A stretch of 8,222 nt of DNA from an uncultured Alistipes sp. (GCA_900546005.1 URBJ01000095.1:1-8222), one strand, 5' to 3'. Counted from the stretch's first letter, positions 1 through 6,658 are shown. Notes: generated by a model not told the origin, from the sequence alone. Numbers and translations: made by a program.

Positions 1-422
1 GGAGTCGGCTGTCCCGAGATATTGGCCGACGTCGACACCAACGGACGGTTCAGCTTATGGATCAACCGTTTGCAAAAATCATGGTCGGGAATCCGAATCC
101 CTAACGTTCCCTCTTCGGGAATCAGATTTTCGGCAACACCGCAAGCCCCGGGCAATATCAGGGTCAACGGCTTATCGGCCACCTCAAAGAGCTGCCATGC
201 CACTTCGGGTACCTTCTTTATGTATAACGAAACCTTATCGAGATGGTCCAACAACACGAGCATGCTTTTCTTGTTGACGCTCTTTTTCAGCGCATAGATG
301 CGCTCAACCGCCTCGGCATTGGTCGCATCGCACCCGATACCCCATACCGTATCGGTCGGATAGAGGATGATCCCTCCGCGCCGAAGCACCTCCAAAGCCT
401 GATAAATCTGATCTTCTGCCAT
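1..422 (-). CDS. tsaC: Threonylcarbamoyl-AMP synthase (TsaC/YrdC/Sua5 family), 3' end beyond window
   Basis: This enzyme makes L-threonylcarbamoyl-AMP from threonine, bicarbonate and ATP, the first step of t6A37 tRNA modification in the cytoplasm. The frame starts at ATG 422 and stays open to base 1, so only 140 codons and two bases are visible. Recognisable family signatures are YPTDTVWGIG (residues 21-30), the basic stretch LKKSVNKKSM (45-54, the usual KxR/K-S nucleotide-binding area), GIRIPDHDF (108-116) and STSANISGQPT (130-140). These lie where they should in a YrdC domain, which is usually about 190-210 residues, so roughly the C-terminal quarter to third is missing because of the window edge, not because of damage. 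A longer Sua5 form with a C-terminal domain cannot be excluded. A promoter box lies 23 bases upstream, implying a very short 5' leader and separate transcription from the acetyltransferase gene behind it. Confidence 0.93.
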   Translation of the reverse strand, partial: MAEDQIYQALEVLRRGGIILYPTDTVWGIGCDATNAEAVERIYALKKSVNKKSMLVLLDHLDKVSLYIKKVPEVAWQLFEVADKPLTLILPGACGVAENLIPEEGTLGIRIPDHDFCKRLIHKLNRPLVSTSANISGQPT

Positions 423-444
423 AAACTCAATCGTATAAACCGCA

Positions 445-452
445 CAAAAGTA
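445..452 (-). promoter_or_regulatory. Putative -7 box of the tsaC promoter
   Basis: Read on the minus strand this is TACTTTTG, an exact match to the Bacteroidota -7 consensus TAnnTTTG. It ends 23 bases before the tsaC ATG, giving an expected leader of about 15 bases. No clear TTG element is seen 19-21 bases further upstream. The rest of the 249-base gap (423-671) holds only a 6-bp inverted repeat (574-579/593-598) and the A-run behind the acetyltransferase gene. Confidence 0.5.
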
Positions 453-639
453 GTCTATTTTATCGCGATTTCCATACTGTACCGTGGGGATTTTTCCGTA
501 TTTGCAGCCGCAGTTCCTGCTCCGTTCCATTTCGTCCACCGCTCACCGCCAAAACGGTTCGGTCTCACACCACACGCCTATCGTGTTCCGTCAGGCGTTA
601 CTCTTCAATAGGACCCGACGCAAACCCGGATCTCCGAAC

Positions 640-656
640 AAAAAAAACGGCAACCG
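640..656 (-). terminator. Weak candidate terminator after the GNAT gene
   Basis: On the minus strand, just after the acetyltransferase stop, CGG-TTG-CCG (a stem of only 3 bp) is followed directly by eight T. The U-run is convincing but the hairpin is very short, so this may be an inefficient terminator or chance. Confidence 0.25.
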
Positions 657-671
657 ATGACTTACTTTGCT

Positions 672-1175
672 CTATTCGCCGACCTCCAATCCCATAATGT
701 AGTCGTTCATATAGTATCCGTTTCCTATATCGAAATCGCCCGACCGCAGCTTTTTCATCCCCATCTTCTCATAAAAATGAAGTGCTCCGTTCTCTCGATT
801 TACATTGAGTTCAACGGAACACTTTGTTGGATGTAACTCCTTTACCGCCTCTACGGCACGTTCAAAAAGCTTTCGACCGACACCCTTCCCCTGCATGTCC
901 GGAAGGACATAGATTTTCTGAAGATGGAACAGATCGGCACCCTCCTGCTGGATCGACACATAACCCACCGGCTTTCCCTCCTCGAAAGCCAAATAGTAGA
1001 TGTGCCCCTCTTCGAGCATCTGTTTTTTCAGATTCGGAATGGAGTACATCCATTCCATCATATAGTCGATCTGATCCTGCGTCAGTATGCGGGCATACGT
1101 CGCCGGGAAGGCAACTTCCGCTATCGATCGAATCGTATCGCAATCGGCTACTGTCGATTTTCTTATCTCTATCAT
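672..1175 (-). CDS. GNAT family N-acetyltransferase, PaiA-like
   Basis: Acetyl-CoA-dependent N-acetyltransferase of the GNAT fold, cytoplasmic, 167 residues from ATG 1175. The N-terminal strand IEIRKSTVADCDTI opens a typical GNAT domain. Motif A is LQKIYVLPDMQGKGVGRKLF (85-104) with the acetyl-CoA pyrophosphate-binding loop QGKGVG (95-100). Motif B is NRENGALHFYEKMGM (126-140), with the usual Tyr near the end of the domain. The overall layout (FPATY...LTQDQIDYMMEWMYS...) resembles Bacillus PaiA-type polyamine acetyltransferases, so a small polyamine or other amine is a reasonable guess, but the substrate is inferred only from that resemblance. The frame can be extended 12 codons to a GTG at 1211; I prefer the ATG because the GNAT homology begins there and the extra residues (SCRTFDNNKRT) look like leader sequence. 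It follows the exporter operon by 151 bases on the same strand and has its own promoter, so it may be expressed both alone and by read-through. Confidence 0.9.
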   Translation of the reverse strand: MIEIRKSTVADCDTIRSIAEVAFPATYARILTQDQIDYMMEWMYSIPNLKKQMLEEGHIYYLAFEEGKPVGYVSIQQEGADLFHLQKIYVLPDMQGKGVGRKLFERAVEAVKELHPTKCSVELNVNRENGALHFYEKMGMKKLRSGDFDIGNGYYMNDYIMGLEVGE

Positions 1176-1198
1176 CGTTCTTTTATTGTTATCGAATG

Positions 1199-1251
1199 TC
1201 CGGCATGACACCCGGAGGTTTTGCTGTTTTGCCTGATGTCGATGGACATCA
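1199..1251 (-). promoter_or_regulatory. Two small hairpins in the GNAT 5' leader
   Basis: Two inverted repeats lie between the predicted promoter and the ATG: TGATGTC-4 nt-GACATCA (1234-1240/1245-1251, 7 bp) and TCCGG-8 nt-CCGGA (1199-1203/1212-1216, 5 bp). Neither is followed by a T-run on the minus strand, so neither is a terminator. They may fold in the roughly 110-nt mRNA leader; a regulatory role is only inferred. Confidence 0.3.
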
Positions 1252-1290
1252 CCCTGTCTTCACTCTCGGCCTAATCAGCTACGGTGTTAA

Positions 1291-1320
1291 CAAAATTACA
1301 AAACAGACAAGAAATTACAA
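1291..1320 (-). promoter_or_regulatory. Putative promoter of the GNAT gene
   Basis: On the minus strand TTG (1318-1320) is followed after 19 bases by TAATTTTG (1291-1298). This fits both the -33 TTG and -7 TAnnTTTG elements of Bacteroidota sigma-ABfr promoters, and is the best two-part match in the window. Transcription would start near 1284, leaving a leader of about 110 bases. A 9-bp direct repeat (plus-strand AAATTACAA at 1293-1301 and 1312-1320) overlaps both elements. Confidence 0.55.
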
Positions 1321-1326
1321 GGCGAT

Positions 1327-2523
1327 TTACACTTTGCGTTCGATTCGGCGGAGAATGCTCCGCATACCCAGACAGGCCAGACAGAAGTAGACCCCGGTCA
1401 AAATCCATAAAGTGATGACCTGCCCGGACACTTCGGAGAGTGTCGCCCCCATCGTCTGAATCCGCAGAAATCCATCTACCCCGCTGCTGCTGGGCACGAT
1501 CTTGCCTATCGTATAGAGCCAATCGGGAATACACTCCTTAGGCAGCGAGGCTCCACTCAACATCAGGAATGGGATCGAGGTGAACAGCAACAGAATCAGC
1601 GAGTTCTCCCTATACTTGAATAAGGTTGAGAGTGCGATTCCTCCAAAAATACAAGCTAAAACATATGGAATAAGGAAAGCAATCAGTGTTTGTGGCGCCC
1701 CGTTCTGCGGATAACCGAAGAAATAATAGTGCACCCCGAGCACATACAACAGATTGAACAGAGAGATCAACATGTAGACGGCCGATTTTCCGAGTACGAT
1801 CGGCAACACAGCCATCCGCTTCTCACCGGCCGGAATCAACGTCTGATAGAGCCTCTTCTCGCGCCACGTTCCCCCGACCATACCGATACCGATCAACAGC
1901 GTCTGCTGGATGATCACCATGATAATCGCCGGCATAATAAAGGTCGCATATCCGCCATAGGGGTTATACAGGTTCTTGATGGTCAGCACCACCGGATCGC
2001 TCAACGATTTCGCCTGTTCGGACTGGGCTCCGCTCGACACGAAACGCGTCCATTCGATATTCAGTCCCGACTGCAACACACTACGTGTCACGTCGTAGAA
2101 CACCTGCCGGTACATCAGAAAATAGCTGGCATCGGTATAGATCGACAGATTGATCTTTTCATTGCGGTACAGTTTCTTCTCATAATCGGCCGGAATGACG
2201 ATAATTCCGTTGATCTTGCGGTCGTACAGCAAATTTTGGGCCTCTTTCAGGCTCGTCGGTTTGTAGGCAATCAACAGGTTGGGCGTCGCATCGAACATCC
2301 GGATCAGCTCGCGGCTCGCAGGCGTACGGCTTTCGTCCACAACCGCCACCGGAATGTCTCGCAGCACCTCGTTCTTATATGCCAGCGAATAGGCCGTCGC
2401 GTAGATCAGTATGGCTCCGATTACAATCAGGAGAACCCCTCCGTCATGAAAAACATAGTGAAATTCATTCCGGAAGACATCGGTCAATTCACGCCACTTC
2501 AGCTTCAAATTTTCGTATCTCAT
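1327..2523 (-). CDS. ABC-2 type exporter permease (second of pair)
   Basis: Inner-membrane permease of the YhhJ/YbhR/YbhS kind (ABC2_membrane_3 type), 398 residues, last gene of the exporter operon. Layout: short cytoplasmic N-terminus, TM1 about 29-49, a large extracytoplasmic domain about 50-190, then five membrane segments near 193-216, 238-266, 279-301, 307-325 and 368-388. The extracytoplasmic domain begins IPVAVVDESRTPASREL and continues RMFDATP; the conserved late motif LSGASLPKECIP (322-333) followed by PSSSGVDGFLRI is typical of the family's re-entrant region before the last helix. It is clearly paralogous to the preceding gene, and the two most likely form a heterodimeric channel that takes substrate from the HlyD-linked complex. 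Its ATG lies only 2 bases after the TAG of the upstream permease, so translation is probably coupled. It has no Walker motifs, so ATP hydrolysis must come from another protein. Substrate unknown. Confidence 0.9.
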   Translation of the reverse strand: MRYENLKLKWRELTDVFRNEFHYVFHDGGVLLIVIGAILIYATAYSLAYKNEVLRDIPVAVVDESRTPASRELIRMFDATPNLLIAYKPTSLKEAQNLLYDRKINGIIVIPADYEKKLYRNEKINLSIYTDASYFLMYRQVFYDVTRSVLQSGLNIEWTRFVSSGAQSEQAKSLSDPVVLTIKNLYNPYGGYATFIMPAIIMVIIQQTLLIGIGMVGGTWREKRLYQTLIPAGEKRMAVLPIVLGKSAVYMLISLFNLLYVLGVHYYFFGYPQNGAPQTLIAFLIPYVLACIFGGIALSTLFKYRENSLILLLFTSIPFLMLSGASLPKECIPDWLYTIGKIVPSSSGVDGFLRIQTMGATLSEVSGQVITLWILTGVYFCLACLGMRSILRRIERKV

Positions 2524-2525
2524 GG

Positions 2526-3701
2526 CTACAATTTTCCCCAGAATTTTTTATCGGTACACAACCTCTTGAGGCGAGGCATCAGAATCAGCGGCAACAGCAG
2601 GAATATCGCCATGTAGAGGAGATAGTGGACCGTATAGACAACCGGCGCACCCCGCATGGCCTGATCGATAAAAATATCGACGTAAAAGGTCAACGGAAAG
2701 AGACACCCGAAGATCTGCAACGGAAGATCCATCGCAAGGAACGGGAAAGTCAACCCCGAAAAGGTGAAGGCCAACACCGAATATCCGCCTCCGATCGAGA
2801 GTGCGAAACGCAGATTGCCCAACAGCGACACGATCGTCACTCCGATAGCCTGATAGGCCAGCACGAAAACCAACCCCGACAGGAAAAACAGCGGCACACT
2901 ACCGTTCATCGGCACTCCGACATATTTGAACAGGATGGTATTCATCAGCATGCACAAGGCAAAGAAGATCACGGTGTAGGGGGTCAGTTTCCCGGCTACG
3001 GCGATCCAAATGTTGTATCCCGAGGTGGCGTACCACGCCCCCGCCGTACCGTTCTTCAGCTCCACACCGATCGTGAAAATGGTGGAGATCACCACAAAGA
3101 TCAGCAACATCACCGGCAGAAAGATCGACAGCAGGTAGTAGGTGTAGTTGACATAGGGGTTGAAGAGCACGTGCTTCTCGTAATAAACCGGCATCATCTG
3201 GTCGTAGGCCTGTTTCTCGGAGAGCCCCTTCTTCATAAGGAACTGAATCTGAATACCGGACGAGAACGTTGTCACGGCCGTTTGTATGTCTTTGGTCAAC
3301 ATACCGTTCTTGACGAGGTTCAGATCGTTGATGTAGGCCACTACGTCACACTGTGTCGCACTGTAAATATCCTTCTCCAGACCATCGGGAATATAGACGA
3401 TCGCATCGATCTTCCCCTCCTTCATCATCCGCTCGCCCTCCATCATATCGGTGATGTGGTAGGCGATCCGGGCCGAAGGAGTCGCATCGATCATCCGGGT
3501 CAGCTGACGCGACAACGGCGTATTGTCCCGATCGAGTACAGCCACGGACATGTCACGAGGCATTCCGTTGTGGAACAGCACGACGAAAAACAGGAACGAG
3601 AGGATGGGAAGCCCCAACGACAGCCGATAGAACGACTTGTGGCTGCCGAAAATCTCGATTTCCCGTATGAAAACCCGCCAGAACGCCTTCAGATACTTCA
3701 T
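2526..3701 (-). CDS. ABC-2 type exporter permease (first of pair)
   Basis: Inner-membrane permease, 391 residues, same fold as its downstream neighbour: TM1 about 27-44, extracytoplasmic domain about 45-186, and membrane segments near 187-212, 231-256, 269-293, 298-323 and 356-376. Shared landmarks with the neighbour are VAVLD followed by TPLSR (53-65), RMIDATP (69-75), FNPYVNY (180-186) and the LSG/LTFP turn (315-320). The first segment is preceded by an amphipathic basic stretch (KAFWRVFIREIEIF) of the kind that contacts the ATPase in ABC-2 permeases. The gene follows hlyD after 36 bases. Together with the TolC and HlyD products it would build a tripartite exporter resembling E. coli YbhGFSR or YhiI-RbbA-YhhJ, but lacking the ATPase gene those systems carry. 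The start at ATG 3701 (MKYLKAFWR) is the natural one for the family. Confidence 0.9.
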   Translation of the reverse strand: MKYLKAFWRVFIREIEIFGSHKSFYRLSLGLPILSFLFFVVLFHNGMPRDMSVAVLDRDNTPLSRQLTRMIDATPSARIAYHITDMMEGERMMKEGKIDAIVYIPDGLEKDIYSATQCDVVAYINDLNLVKNGMLTKDIQTAVTTFSSGIQIQFLMKKGLSEKQAYDQMMPVYYEKHVLFNPYVNYTYYLLSIFLPVMLLIFVVISTIFTIGVELKNGTAGAWYATSGYNIWIAVAGKLTPYTVIFFALCMLMNTILFKYVGVPMNGSVPLFFLSGLVFVLAYQAIGVTIVSLLGNLRFALSIGGGYSVLAFTFSGLTFPFLAMDLPLQIFGCLFPLTFYVDIFIDQAMRGAPVVYTVHYLLYMAIFLLLPLILMPRLKRLCTDKKFWGKL

Positions 3702-3737
3702 AACACCTACCCTTACCGATCCTCCTTGTTTCGGAAA

Positions 3738-4724
3738 CTACTCGATCTTATCCCAGTCGACAATGACGCTCATTCCCGGACGTAACCCTTCAACATGGGC
3801 CTCGGGACGAGCCTTTACTTCAAACGTGCGGATATCGAAATCGCCTTTGGTTCGGGTTGCCGACCACGTCGCATACTCCGCCTGAACGGCAATGTGATCC
3901 ACCTTCAGATTCATGTATCCGCCCAATCCCGGCACATAGGCCTTCATCACTGAACCGACCTTGATCTTGGGCAACAGATCCTCCTTTATATTAAAGGAGA
4001 CCCACATATCCTGCATATCGAGCAACGTAACGACCGGATACCCCGCACCAATCAGCTCGCCGGGTTCGGCAATCACCGTCGAAACCTCTCCGTCGATCGG
4101 AGCATACTGTTTCGCGTCGGCCATGTAGGACTCCACTTCGGAGACCGCACCGGCTGCCTGATCGACCAACGCCGCGGCCGCCTCCCGATCCTCGCGACGA
4201 GCCCCTTCGATAGCCATATCATACTGAGATTTGGCCGCTGCCGCAGTCGTCTCCATCGCTTTCAGATTGGCCGATGCCTCATCGAACTTCTGTGCAGGCA
4301 ACACGCCCGACTCATACAGATTTTTCACCCGGTCATAACTCTTCTGGGCCAACTCCACTCCCGTTTGGGCCTTTTGCCACAAGTTGTAGGCCGCAGCGAT
4401 CTCCTGTGAACGTGCGCCCTTGCGTGCTTTCAGGCTCTGAGCCTGCGCCGCATTCCGGGCCGATTCGGCCTGCTTGAGCTTGGCCTCAACCTCCGGAGTA
4501 CTCAACTCGAACAGCAGTTCCCCCTTTTTCACCTGCTGGCCTTCGTGAACATTCATCTGCTCGATCCGTCCGGCCAGTTTGGACGAAATCTTGACGCTCT
4601 TCACCTCAACCTCGCCCTGAATCAAATTGGGAACCGGTTTGATGGCAAACCAACTGACCAATGATACGACAACGATCACCACGACAATTCCGATGGTCAA
4701 TCCGATAACATTGCTCTTTTTCAT
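3738..4724 (-). CDS. HlyD/YbhG-like membrane fusion protein (periplasmic adaptor)
   Basis: Periplasmic adaptor joining inner-membrane permeases to a TolC channel; 328 residues, normal for the family. Domains in order: N-terminal signal-anchor helix about 6-28 (very Val/Ile-rich); first half of the biotinyl-lipoyl domain about 42-76 (VKISSKLAGRIEQMNVHEGQ, then KKGELLFEL); a long Ala/Lys/Glu-rich alpha-helical hairpin about 77-203, including LYESGVLPAQKFDEA (136-150) at the tip region; second lipoyl half starting YAPIDGEVS (207-215) with AEPGELIGAGYPVVTL; then a beta-barrel domain ending in GLRPGMSVIVDW (313-324). There is no lipobox, so it is anchored by the uncleaved helix. The ARREDREAAAALVDQA segment and overall order match the YbhG/YhiI/EmrA-like group serving ABC-2 permeases more than RND adaptors. 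It starts 36 bases after the tolC-like stop and ends 36 bases before the first permease, so it belongs to the same transcript. Confidence 0.93.
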   Translation of the reverse strand: MKKSNVIGLTIGIVVVIVVVSLVSWFAIKPVPNLIQGEVEVKSVKISSKLAGRIEQMNVHEGQQVKKGELLFELSTPEVEAKLKQAESARNAAQAQSLKARKGARSQEIAAAYNLWQKAQTGVELAQKSYDRVKNLYESGVLPAQKFDEASANLKAMETTAAAAKSQYDMAIEGARREDREAAAALVDQAAGAVSEVESYMADAKQYAPIDGEVSTVIAEPGELIGAGYPVVTLLDMQDMWVSFNIKEDLLPKIKVGSVMKAYVPGLGGYMNLKVDHIAVQAEYATWSATRTKGDFDIRTFEVKARPEAHVEGLRPGMSVIVDWDKIE

Positions 4725-4760
4725 ATAATCGATCGTTTTTTATGTTTCACATGATTCGGT

Positions 4761-6224
4761 TTACTCTTGCTCCTGTGTGCTCTCCTCGAAACGTACCGGA
4801 CGAGCGGCCGAACGCTGGGCGTAATCGGTGAATGACTCGCTGATTCCCGCCGCCTCGAGCAATCGGGCCAGCATCAGATCGTAATAGTAGGCTGCCTGCA
4901 GGCGTTCGATCTTGATCTTGGCCAGATTCAGTCGGGCATCCACCACATCCGACGACGGTGCCGCACCCTCCTTGAACGCCTCCTCCTTGATGCGCAGATA
5001 CTCCTCCGCAAAACGGAACGAAGCATCGATCGACGGCATCTGTTGCGAATAGGTAATCATCTCGTTGTAGAGCTTGTCGATCAGCGTCATCATATCGTTG
5101 TTGGCCTGAGCGTCGAGTGCATCGACCTGCAGCTTCTTCGTCCGGGCCGCGCTGAACTTGTACTCGCGGTTCAAACCATCGAAAATTTTGAACGACACCC
5201 CGGCACCTACGGCCCACTTCGGAAGAATCGGAGTAACCTGATAGTTATACAGCGATGCGATTCCCATCAGGGCCACCTGAGGCGCAAAATCGGCCCGTGT
5301 CAGACGGATATTCTCCTGCGCCAACTGTTTGGCCAGATTGACCTGCTTCAGCAGCGGGTTCTGGTCGGCCGCACACTGTTTAAAGTAATCGACCGGCTCG
5401 ATCTGGTCCAGAATAAACATATCGGAGACCGGACGGTACGCAATGCTGTCGGATACATTCAGCGTATTTCCGAGCGCACTGACCAATGTTTGGGCGGTCT
5501 TTTGCGCCGCAAGGTACTCGCGTTCGGCCTCTGCCGCGTGGACCTCCGCATACAGACGTTCGCCCTTAGCGATGATTCCGTTCTTCTCCAATGCGATCGC
5601 ATCCGAGAGATGGTGGTGCATTCCGTCGACCACCTGTTTCCGCACCTCGATCACCTGCAACGCCAAAGCTAATCCGAAATAGCGCTCCGTAAGCTCCGAG
5701 ATCAGGGCATTCCGCGTCTGCGATCCCTTCTGCCGAGCCTGATTGACCTTTATTTTGGCTGCATTGTTGGCTGCATTGATCTTCCCTCCGGTGTAAAGCG
5801 GCACCGTAATGTTGGCTGCCACGGTTCCCAGACTGCGATCCTGCAACTTCATCGCCCAATCCGAAGACATCAGCGCTGCCGCCTGTTGCAAAACGGCTGG
5901 AGGAAGCAACCCCTCCGGAAGACCTCCCAGAATACCGTTAACCGGAATTTTCAGGTCATTCATGTCGATCGACATATCGTCGCCCATGTAGACATAGGCT
6001 CCCGTTATGTTCGCTTGCGGCAGACGCAAACCGTAAGCGGCCTTACGCTCCTTCACGGCAACCTCCTCTTCATAGGTCGCTGCCTTGATTTCCGGATTCT
6101 GTGTCAGTGAGATCTGTATGGCTTGGTCGAACGTCAGGGGCTCCATCGTCTGTCCGGAAACAAACGTCGCAATACCCATAACGACCATCAGTACGACAAC
6201 TCTTTTCATACGCCTATTTCTCAT
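4761..6224 (-). CDS. TolC-family outer membrane efflux protein
   Basis: Outer-membrane factor that forms the trimeric exit duct of the exporter; first annotated gene of the operon, 487 residues from ATG 6224. Residues 6-25 (MKRVVVLMVVMGIATFVSGQ) are a signal peptide. The mature part starts with MEPLTFDQAIQISLTQNPEIKAA, the classic opening of an OEP domain. The two OEP repeats show the expected equatorial motifs: VPLYTGGKINAANNAA (141-156) followed by a long helix with ELTERYFGLALAL, and later GVSFKIFDGLNREYKF. No N-terminal lipidation cysteine is present, so this is a TolC-type and not an OprM-type lipoprotein factor. The C-terminus is acidic (ESTQEQE). An in-frame ATG at 6209 would start exactly at the signal peptide and is an equally good start; the upstream ATG has an AGGA ten bases before it. 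A promoter-like box lies about 200 bases upstream, with a short reading frame between. Confidence 0.93.
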   Translation of the reverse strand: MRNRRMKRVVVLMVVMGIATFVSGQTMEPLTFDQAIQISLTQNPEIKAATYEEEVAVKERKAAYGLRLPQANITGAYVYMGDDMSIDMNDLKIPVNGILGGLPEGLLPPAVLQQAAALMSSDWAMKLQDRSLGTVAANITVPLYTGGKINAANNAAKIKVNQARQKGSQTRNALISELTERYFGLALALQVIEVRKQVVDGMHHHLSDAIALEKNGIIAKGERLYAEVHAAEAEREYLAAQKTAQTLVSALGNTLNVSDSIAYRPVSDMFILDQIEPVDYFKQCAADQNPLLKQVNLAKQLAQENIRLTRADFAPQVALMGIASLYNYQVTPILPKWAVGAGVSFKIFDGLNREYKFSAARTKKLQVDALDAQANNDMMTLIDKLYNEMITYSQQMPSIDASFRFAEEYLRIKEEAFKEGAAPSSDVVDARLNLAKIKIERLQAAYYYDLMLARLLEAAGISESFTDYAQRSAARPVRFEESTQEQE

Positions 6225-6254
6225 CTTTATTTTCCTACAAACTTCTTTCGCTTT

Positions 6255-6301
6255 CTATCGCCCTTTGCTCGCCGCATCTCTTCGTTCTATACGAGCGATA
6301 G
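6255..6301 (-). repeat. Bulged inverted repeat in tolC leader
   Basis: CTATCG (6255-6260) pairs with CGATAG (6296-6301), and CTCG (6268-6271) with CGAG (6292-6295), giving a 10-bp stem with a 7-nt bulge on one side and a 20-nt loop. It lies 30 bases upstream of the tolC ATG at 6224, inside the predicted mRNA leader. No T-run follows, so it is not an intrinsic terminator; it may mask or expose the translation start, which is inference. Confidence 0.35.
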
Positions 6302-6323
6302 ACCGGTGCAAGATATAAATCTT

Positions 6324-6395
6324 CTACGGATGAGCCATCATAAAAAACGTTATTTTTTTATCCTTTTCTGGTCCAAATGTCTTCAGATCGTACAT
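6324..6395 (-). CDS. Possible 23-residue leader peptide upstream of the exporter operon
   Basis: An ATG at 6395 opens a 23-codon frame ending in TAG at 6324-6326. The peptide begins MYDLKTFGPE, has a lysine-rich middle (KDKK) and ends TFFMMAHP; I recognise no family. The ATG lies 22 bases after the last base of the TATCTTTG box at 6417-6424, the same distance seen for the phosphatase gene (22) and tsaC (23) in this window, so it sits where the first start codon of the transcript is expected. GGGGAAAA stands directly before the ATG. The tolC gene begins about 100 bases after the stop. It could be a leader peptide controlling the operon, a small membrane-related protein, or a chance frame; a frame this short has little statistical weight on its own. 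Confidence 0.35.
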   Translation of the reverse strand: MYDLKTFGPEKDKKITFFMMAHP

Positions 6396-6416
6396 TTTTC
6401 CCCGAAACGAATATGA

Positions 6417-6424
6417 CAAAGATA
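6417..6424 (-). promoter_or_regulatory. Putative -7 box of the exporter operon promoter
   Basis: Read on the minus strand this is TATCTTTG, an exact TAnnTTTG match, and the only exact match on this strand between the divergent genes. A TTG is present upstream (6440-6442) but with a short spacer of 15 bases, so the -33 element is weak. Transcription from here would give a leader of about 190 bases before tolC. Confidence 0.5.
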
Positions 6425-6629
6425 AAAAACTTATCGTTTCAATGAGCGGCAAAATTCAAACCACACCTAAATGAATAGAAAAAACGACCGGCACCAATAG
6501 ATTTTTAGCATGGTACCGACATAAATATTCAACTTGCTCTCTCCATGATTCCAACCGACAGACAATTTCTTTCCAATTTTCATGCAATCCGTCCACAGAA
6601 AGCACCCTGTTTTTTCCGGGAAATCTTAT

Positions 6630-6637
6630 TATCTTTG
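6630..6637 (+). promoter_or_regulatory. Putative -7 box of the HAD phosphatase promoter
   Basis: TATCTTTG, exact match to TAnnTTTG, ending 22 bases before the phosphatase ATG. No TTG lies at the ideal distance upstream, only a T-run (6610-6615). The same eight bases occur in the leftward exporter promoter. Confidence 0.55.
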
Positions 6638-6658
6638 TCCCAAGCTGAGTAGAAAAAA

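Larger units (their letters stand above)
6225..6658. other. Divergent intergenic control region
   Basis: A 434-base AT-rich gap between the leftward exporter operon and the rightward phosphatase gene. It holds two outward-facing TATCTTTG boxes (6417-6424 minus, 6630-6637 plus), a 23-codon minus-strand reading frame (6324-6395) and a bulged inverted repeat (6255-6301). The 205 bases between the two boxes contain no other element I can name; no regulator gene is adjacent. Confidence 0.7.

Noticed and set aside
1234..1251. 7-bp hairpin as terminator of the exporter operon
   Set aside because: No T-run follows on the minus strand, and it lies downstream of a good promoter for the next gene, so it is better seen as leader structure.
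1690..2616. Plus-strand open frame of 308 codons
   Set aside because: Antisense shadow of the second permease with a His/Arg/Gln-rich composition and no recognisable domain.
2379..3785. Long plus-strand open frame of 468 codons
   Set aside because: It lies antisense to both permease genes, is full of Arg, His, Gln and Asp as expected from the complement of membrane-protein codons, and matches no family; the opposite strand encodes clear permeases.
5043..5672. Plus-strand open frame of 209 codons opposite the TolC gene
   Set aside because: Antisense to a well-supported TolC-family gene, with no motif and no promoter of its own.
6342..6359. AT-rich near-palindrome around AACGTT
   Set aside because: Imperfect and made mostly of A- and T-runs; it also lies inside the short reading frame, where AAA, ATA and TTT codons explain it.
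6442..6500. Two tiny plus-strand frames (10 and 9 codons) overlapping by ATGA
   Set aside because: No promoter box precedes them at the spacing seen elsewhere, and frames this short are expected by chance.
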